A stretch of 16,436 nucleotides of DNA, from the NCBI GenBank assembly GCA_026770585.1, contig MU647870.1, forward strand, positions 21,093 to 37,528, given 5' to 3'. Below are positions 14,009-16,436 of this stretch, one piece after another; positions within the stretch are counted from its first letter, which is position 1, and every line of letters begins with the position of its first letter. The position numbers and the translations under genes are program-made. The DNA is from Baffinella frigidus (lineage: Eukaryota > Cryptophyceae > Cryptomonadales > Baffinellaceae). Under the pieces are notes generated by a model. It made no database searches, was not told the origin of the DNA, and saw only the letters and a program-made list of their open reading frames with translations.

Positions 14009-14818
14009 CTAGCTGAAATTCATGGTTGGTTCGTTGTTATCCAGCTGTATCTCCTCGATGTCGGGGACATCTTGAGCGGGGACATTTTGAGGTGCATGTA
14101 CCACAGAAACCGGTACAGGGGGCAATACAACGACTGGAGATGTACCAACCGAGAGTTCTGGGATTGGTACATATTCCTCTTGGATATCGTCGTCGTCTCC
14201 CATCATCGCCATCAACTCACGCATCAGAGAGTCGTCATTTGAACTAGAGTCTTCCATCGTATTGACGATTGTCATAGCAAGCGAGTCAGAGATCTGGGTC
14301 TGTTGGTGCATGGTCTCTTCCATGTCCAAGACGATAGTATCCACGTCCCCTGCATCTGAATCGGTTATCCCGACTTTCTTCATAGCGACAACACTAGCGC
14401 GTAGCGTATCGGTCATTTCCTTCTGAAAGCGCCCGTTCTCAAACGCATTAATCTGCATATCGAGTAAACTTAACTGTTGTTCTGCTAGTACACTCTGTTG
14501 GCGGTACCGTTTACATCTCTGTAGGAGGGGTATAAGCTTCTTAAGCTTTGCTGTACGCATCTCTTTAGTGCCTCCCTTGCACGCCCGTGCCTTTGTACGC
14601 AATTCGGTCATAATTGTAGCTTGGTCTGTTGTTGTCTTGGATTTGTTTTTCTCGATGTTGTCCCTCACTGATAAGAGGTTACTTTCCGCGATCATCGCAG
14701 TTGTATGGTTTCGAATCTCACTGTCCAACTGTTCGCGCATCCAAATCCATATTGAAATGAAGTGTTCAGTTATACACGAAGGTTGTTGGTATGGAATGAC
14801 ACCGCCTCTTCTTGACAT
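14009..14818 (-). CDS. Virus-encoded ESCRT-III-like protein (SNF7/CHMP4 type)
   Basis: From the ATG at 14818 the protein has 269 residues; upstream codons reach a stop without another ATG. The layout matches ESCRT-III subunits: a long basic helical hairpin (about 44-146) containing ELRTKARACKGG (72-83), a Lys/Arg-rich second helix KLKKLIPLLQRCKRYRQQ (91-108), LDMQINAFENG (119-129) and ASVVAMKKV (141-149); then the acidic half, GDVDTIVLDMEETMHQQTQI (157-176), and DDSLMRELMAMMGDDDD (195-211), which corresponds to the DExELxxEL segment of CHMP4/SNF7. A Pro-rich tail (YVPIPEL, VLPPVPV) follows. Length and charge asymmetry (basic N-half, acidic C-half) fit the family. ESCRT-III subunits polymerise on membranes and drive scission with VPS4. 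The ALIX-binding helix at the CHMP4 C-terminus is not evident. A role in envelopment, egress or interference with host ESCRT is inference. Confidence 0.78.
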   Translation of the reverse strand: MSRRGGVIPYQQPSCITEHFISIWIWMREQLDSEIRNHTTAMIAESNLLSVRDNIEKNKSKTTTDQATIMTELRTKARACKGGTKEMRTAKLKKLIPLLQRCKRYRQQSVLAEQQLSLLDMQINAFENGRFQKEMTDTLRASVVAMKKVGITDSDAGDVDTIVLDMEETMHQQTQISDSLAMTIVNTMEDSSSNDDSLMRELMAMMGDDDDIQEEYVPIPELSVGTSPVVVLPPVPVSVVHAPQNVPAQDVPDIEEIQLDNNEPTMNFS

Positions 14819-14847
14819 GCTGACATACAAGACCCATGCATACTATC

Positions 14848-14859
14848 TATATATATAAG
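14848..14859. promoter_or_regulatory. Bidirectional TATA element for a divergent pair
   Basis: TATATATATAAG reads as TATATATAAG on the plus strand (40 nt before the ATG at 14890) and TATATATATA on the minus strand (30 nt before the ATG at 14818). The plus frame also has an ATG at 14836, but that lies upstream of the TATA element. Confidence 0.6.
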
Positions 14860-14889
14860 ACATTGCGTCTTTGTGGAAAACATATACAT

Positions 14890-16311
14890 ATGTCACTAAC
14901 TCGCAACCCACGCGATGTGCTCTCTATAACCAGTGAACTGGAAGACCTCAACGACAAGTGGGCCACACAAAATAGGGCAAGAGTCTTTGCAAAAACGACC
15001 CGGTCGAATGCGAGCCAGACATGCACACTTCGTAGCAAGACGACGAATATCTCGACAGGGAACCGTGCGCCAATGTCGCAACTCCTGGTAGGGTCACGTG
15101 CCAGTCCTTCAGCAGCCGCGAGTTACCAACAGGTAGTCGCGTCTCGGTCCGACCTACCGTCTACCTCGAATGCCGGCAACCCCACTGGTAATGCCCCCCA
15201 TAACGTGGAACTTTCCACCGGGCGCGACGAACACGCAAATGCTACTGCAATGGGGGGGACGGAGAAAGAAATCATCATGTCTGTGTGTAACACGTTTCTG
15301 GTTGACAACCCGCCTTATGCTGGTAGTTGCACAACAGCGTCGAATATCGACGATGTATCGACCACGGATACCGGGGGTACAATGTCCCCTGATCTTGTCT
15401 CACATTCGTGCTGTGCGTATGTCACCACGGTTGGTGCAAATATAGCCAAGCGGGTATATCTCCAAATGGCCGTACCCAGTCGGGACCAGATTTCTATGTG
15501 CAGTGGAAACGACACTTACAACAAAAATGTCCAGACAAGTGTCACATCAGCGTTGGCGAGCGAGCATATACCGGTCGTATTCAGCGCTCTCACCGCATCG
15601 ACGGAGCGTGGCACAGTACAGATCAATCCAAACACCCCTGTAAAGCCGCTTGGGACCACAGAATGTTGTGAAGATTTGCTCTTTGGTGAGAGCCGTATAA
15701 CGAGTTCGCCGAATTTCTGTATTGGGTTGGACATGGGTTCAACCTATGCAAACGCCGTGTACAAGTACCAAAAGTATGGGAATGTTTCAATTGGAGAGCA
15801 GATTACCCTCGTTCCAATGATCCACAAACGTGCACCTATGGTAGTCTCCATGAGCTGTCCACAGCTAGATATGTCGCATGTCATTACGGCTGTGTCTGGC
15901 CAGCAAACACACGCACGATTCGGGCCCAACCACCCTGCACGGGTGACCGAAGTTCTCGCCAGACTGACCCCATTTGTCCAGCAGTGTTGTGAGACCTCCA
16001 TGAATCTCCCGCGTGAAACTGTAGAAGACCTAAAGGAAGACAAGGATATGCCCGTGCCAACGTGTACGTCTGTTGAACACTGCTTCGCACACAACCCTCT
16101 TCACGGCGTTGGTGCTTATGTTGCAACGCATGTGTTCTCTCTCCCGACAGCTATTCTAAACACACATCTCGTTGGTTACAAGGAACACCAGAACGATAGT
16201 ATTGGCACGAGTGTGGTTGGTAATACCGGGTTCCCTGTAGAGCAGCATATAACGGTCCACGTAGCAGCACTTTTTGGTGGTGCTGTCACCGACCGTGGTC
16301 TCGGGACTTGA
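14890..16311 (+). CDS. Candidate capsid or tegument structural protein with disordered N-terminus
   Basis: The protein has 473 residues from the ATG at 14890, chosen because the TATA element at 14848-14859 lies between it and the in-frame ATG at 14836 (which would add 18 residues). Residues 1-125 are Ser/Thr/Asn/Arg-rich and probably disordered. Residues 126-473 look like a compact, beta-rich domain with many cysteines (C133, C147, C174, C175, C204, C259, C260, C277, C323, C366, C367, C392, C398). There is no signal peptide and no clear membrane segment. A long basic disordered arm plus a folded domain of about 350 residues matches the general design and length of the larger herpesvirus triplex protein (VP19C type), but I see no diagnostic motif, so this is a weak guess. 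LDMGSTYANAVY (280-291) superficially resembles an actin-fold phosphate loop but has no partner motifs. The stop codon lies in a sequence like the array that follows. Confidence 0.75.
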   Translation: MSLTRNPRDVLSITSELEDLNDKWATQNRARVFAKTTRSNASQTCTLRSKTTNISTGNRAPMSQLLVGSRASPSAAASYQQVVASRSDLPSTSNAGNPTGNAPHNVELSTGRDEHANATAMGGTEKEIIMSVCNTFLVDNPPYAGSCTTASNIDDVSTTDTGGTMSPDLVSHSCCAYVTTVGANIAKRVYLQMAVPSRDQISMCSGNDTYNKNVQTSVTSALASEHIPVVFSALTASTERGTVQINPNTPVKPLGTTECCEDLLFGESRITSSPNFCIGLDMGSTYANAVYKYQKYGNVSIGEQITLVPMIHKRAPMVVSMSCPQLDMSHVITAVSGQQTHARFGPNHPARVTEVLARLTPFVQQCCETSMNLPRETVEDLKEDKDMPVPTCTSVEHCFAHNPLHGVGAYVATHVFSLPTAILNTHLVGYKEHQNDSIGTSVVGNTGFPVEQHITVHVAALFGGAVTDRGLGT

Positions 16312-16328
16312 ATCCATTAATTGAATCT

Positions 16329-16436
16329 AGTACTTGAACTGAGTACTTGAATTGAGTACTTGAATCCAGTACTTGAATCCAGTACTTGAATCCAGTACTT
16401 GAATTGAGTACTTGAATCCAGTACTTGAATCCAGTA
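16329..16436. repeat. 13-bp tandem repeat, eight units, running off the window
   Basis: Units AGTACTTGAAYYS start at 16329, 16342, 16355, 16368, 16381, 16394, 16407 and 16420, with a truncated ninth at the window end. Variants end in ATCC, ATTG or ACTG. AGTACT is a 6-bp palindrome. Between the stop codon (16309-16311) and the array lies a degenerate lead-in, ACTTGAATCC then TTGAATCTAG. True copy number is unknown because the window ends here. Confidence 0.93.

Noticed and set aside
14848-14859. AT-repeat as a possible replication origin core
   Set aside because: It is only about 12 bp, without flanking palindromes or origin-binding boxes; its position fits a TATA box for both neighbours.
15727-15765. 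LDMGSTYANAVY as an HSP70/actin-type ATPase phosphate motif
   Set aside because: Only one short motif is present; no second phosphate or adenosine motifs occur in the remaining sequence.
1-16436. tRNA, rRNA or other structured RNA genes
   Set aside because: No cloverleaf-type or ribosomal sequences were recognised by eye in the gaps; a tRNAscan and Infernal run would settle this.

Overview
The window looks like a continuous piece of a large double-stranded DNA virus that replicates in the nucleus of an animal cell. The evidence is intron-less genes packed tightly on both strands, TATA boxes 30-75 nt upstream of the chosen ATGs, a few AATAAA signals, short tandem-repeat arrays between genes, and a 1430-residue protein of the size expected for a herpesvirus-type major capsid protein. 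My best guess is a relative of the Malacoherpesviridae (herpesviruses of molluscs and other invertebrates). This rests on gene size, layout and style, not on a database match. All frames I accept are intact, so nothing suggests a decayed endogenous copy.

Layout. 24-4316 (+) is the capsid-size protein, still open at the left edge. 4317-4739 is a repeat-filled convergent spacer. 4740-5423 (-) is a small protein whose motif order resembles a degenerate nucleotidyltransferase or snurportin-like fold. 5575-5985 (+) is a Cys-rich, probably zinc-binding protein. A strong hairpin (5988-6027) separates it from 6034-7521 (-), a multi-pass membrane glycoprotein. 7640-8107 (+) is a one-pass membrane protein. 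8266-9141 (+) is a probable abundant beta-rich structural protein. 9314-10069 (-) is a four-pass membrane protein, and 10156-10839 (-) a two-segment membrane protein. 10959-12338 (+) is a helical protein with a disordered tail and a nuclear localisation signal. 12701-13813 (+) is an ankyrin-repeat protein. 14009-14818 (-) is a strong candidate for a virus-encoded ESCRT-III (SNF7/CHMP4-like) protein. 14890-16311 (+) is a protein with a disordered N-terminus that could be a capsid triplex subunit or another structural protein.

How it fits together. Three divergent gene pairs (6034-7521 with 7640-8107; 10156-10839 with 10959-12338; 14009-14818 with 14890-16311) each share one near-symmetric TATATA element. 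Using these elements to choose starts moves several N-termini to internal ATGs. Capsid-like genes sit among four membrane-protein genes. The ESCRT-III-like gene would fit a role in membrane scission, envelopment, egress or nuclear-membrane remodelling, but that link is inference.

Repeats. Four arrays follow plus-strand genes, and in each the upstream stop codon lies in a context resembling the repeat unit. Two membrane-protein genes carry independent in-frame 21-bp arrays that encode seven-residue Ser/Thr/Pro-rich repeats.
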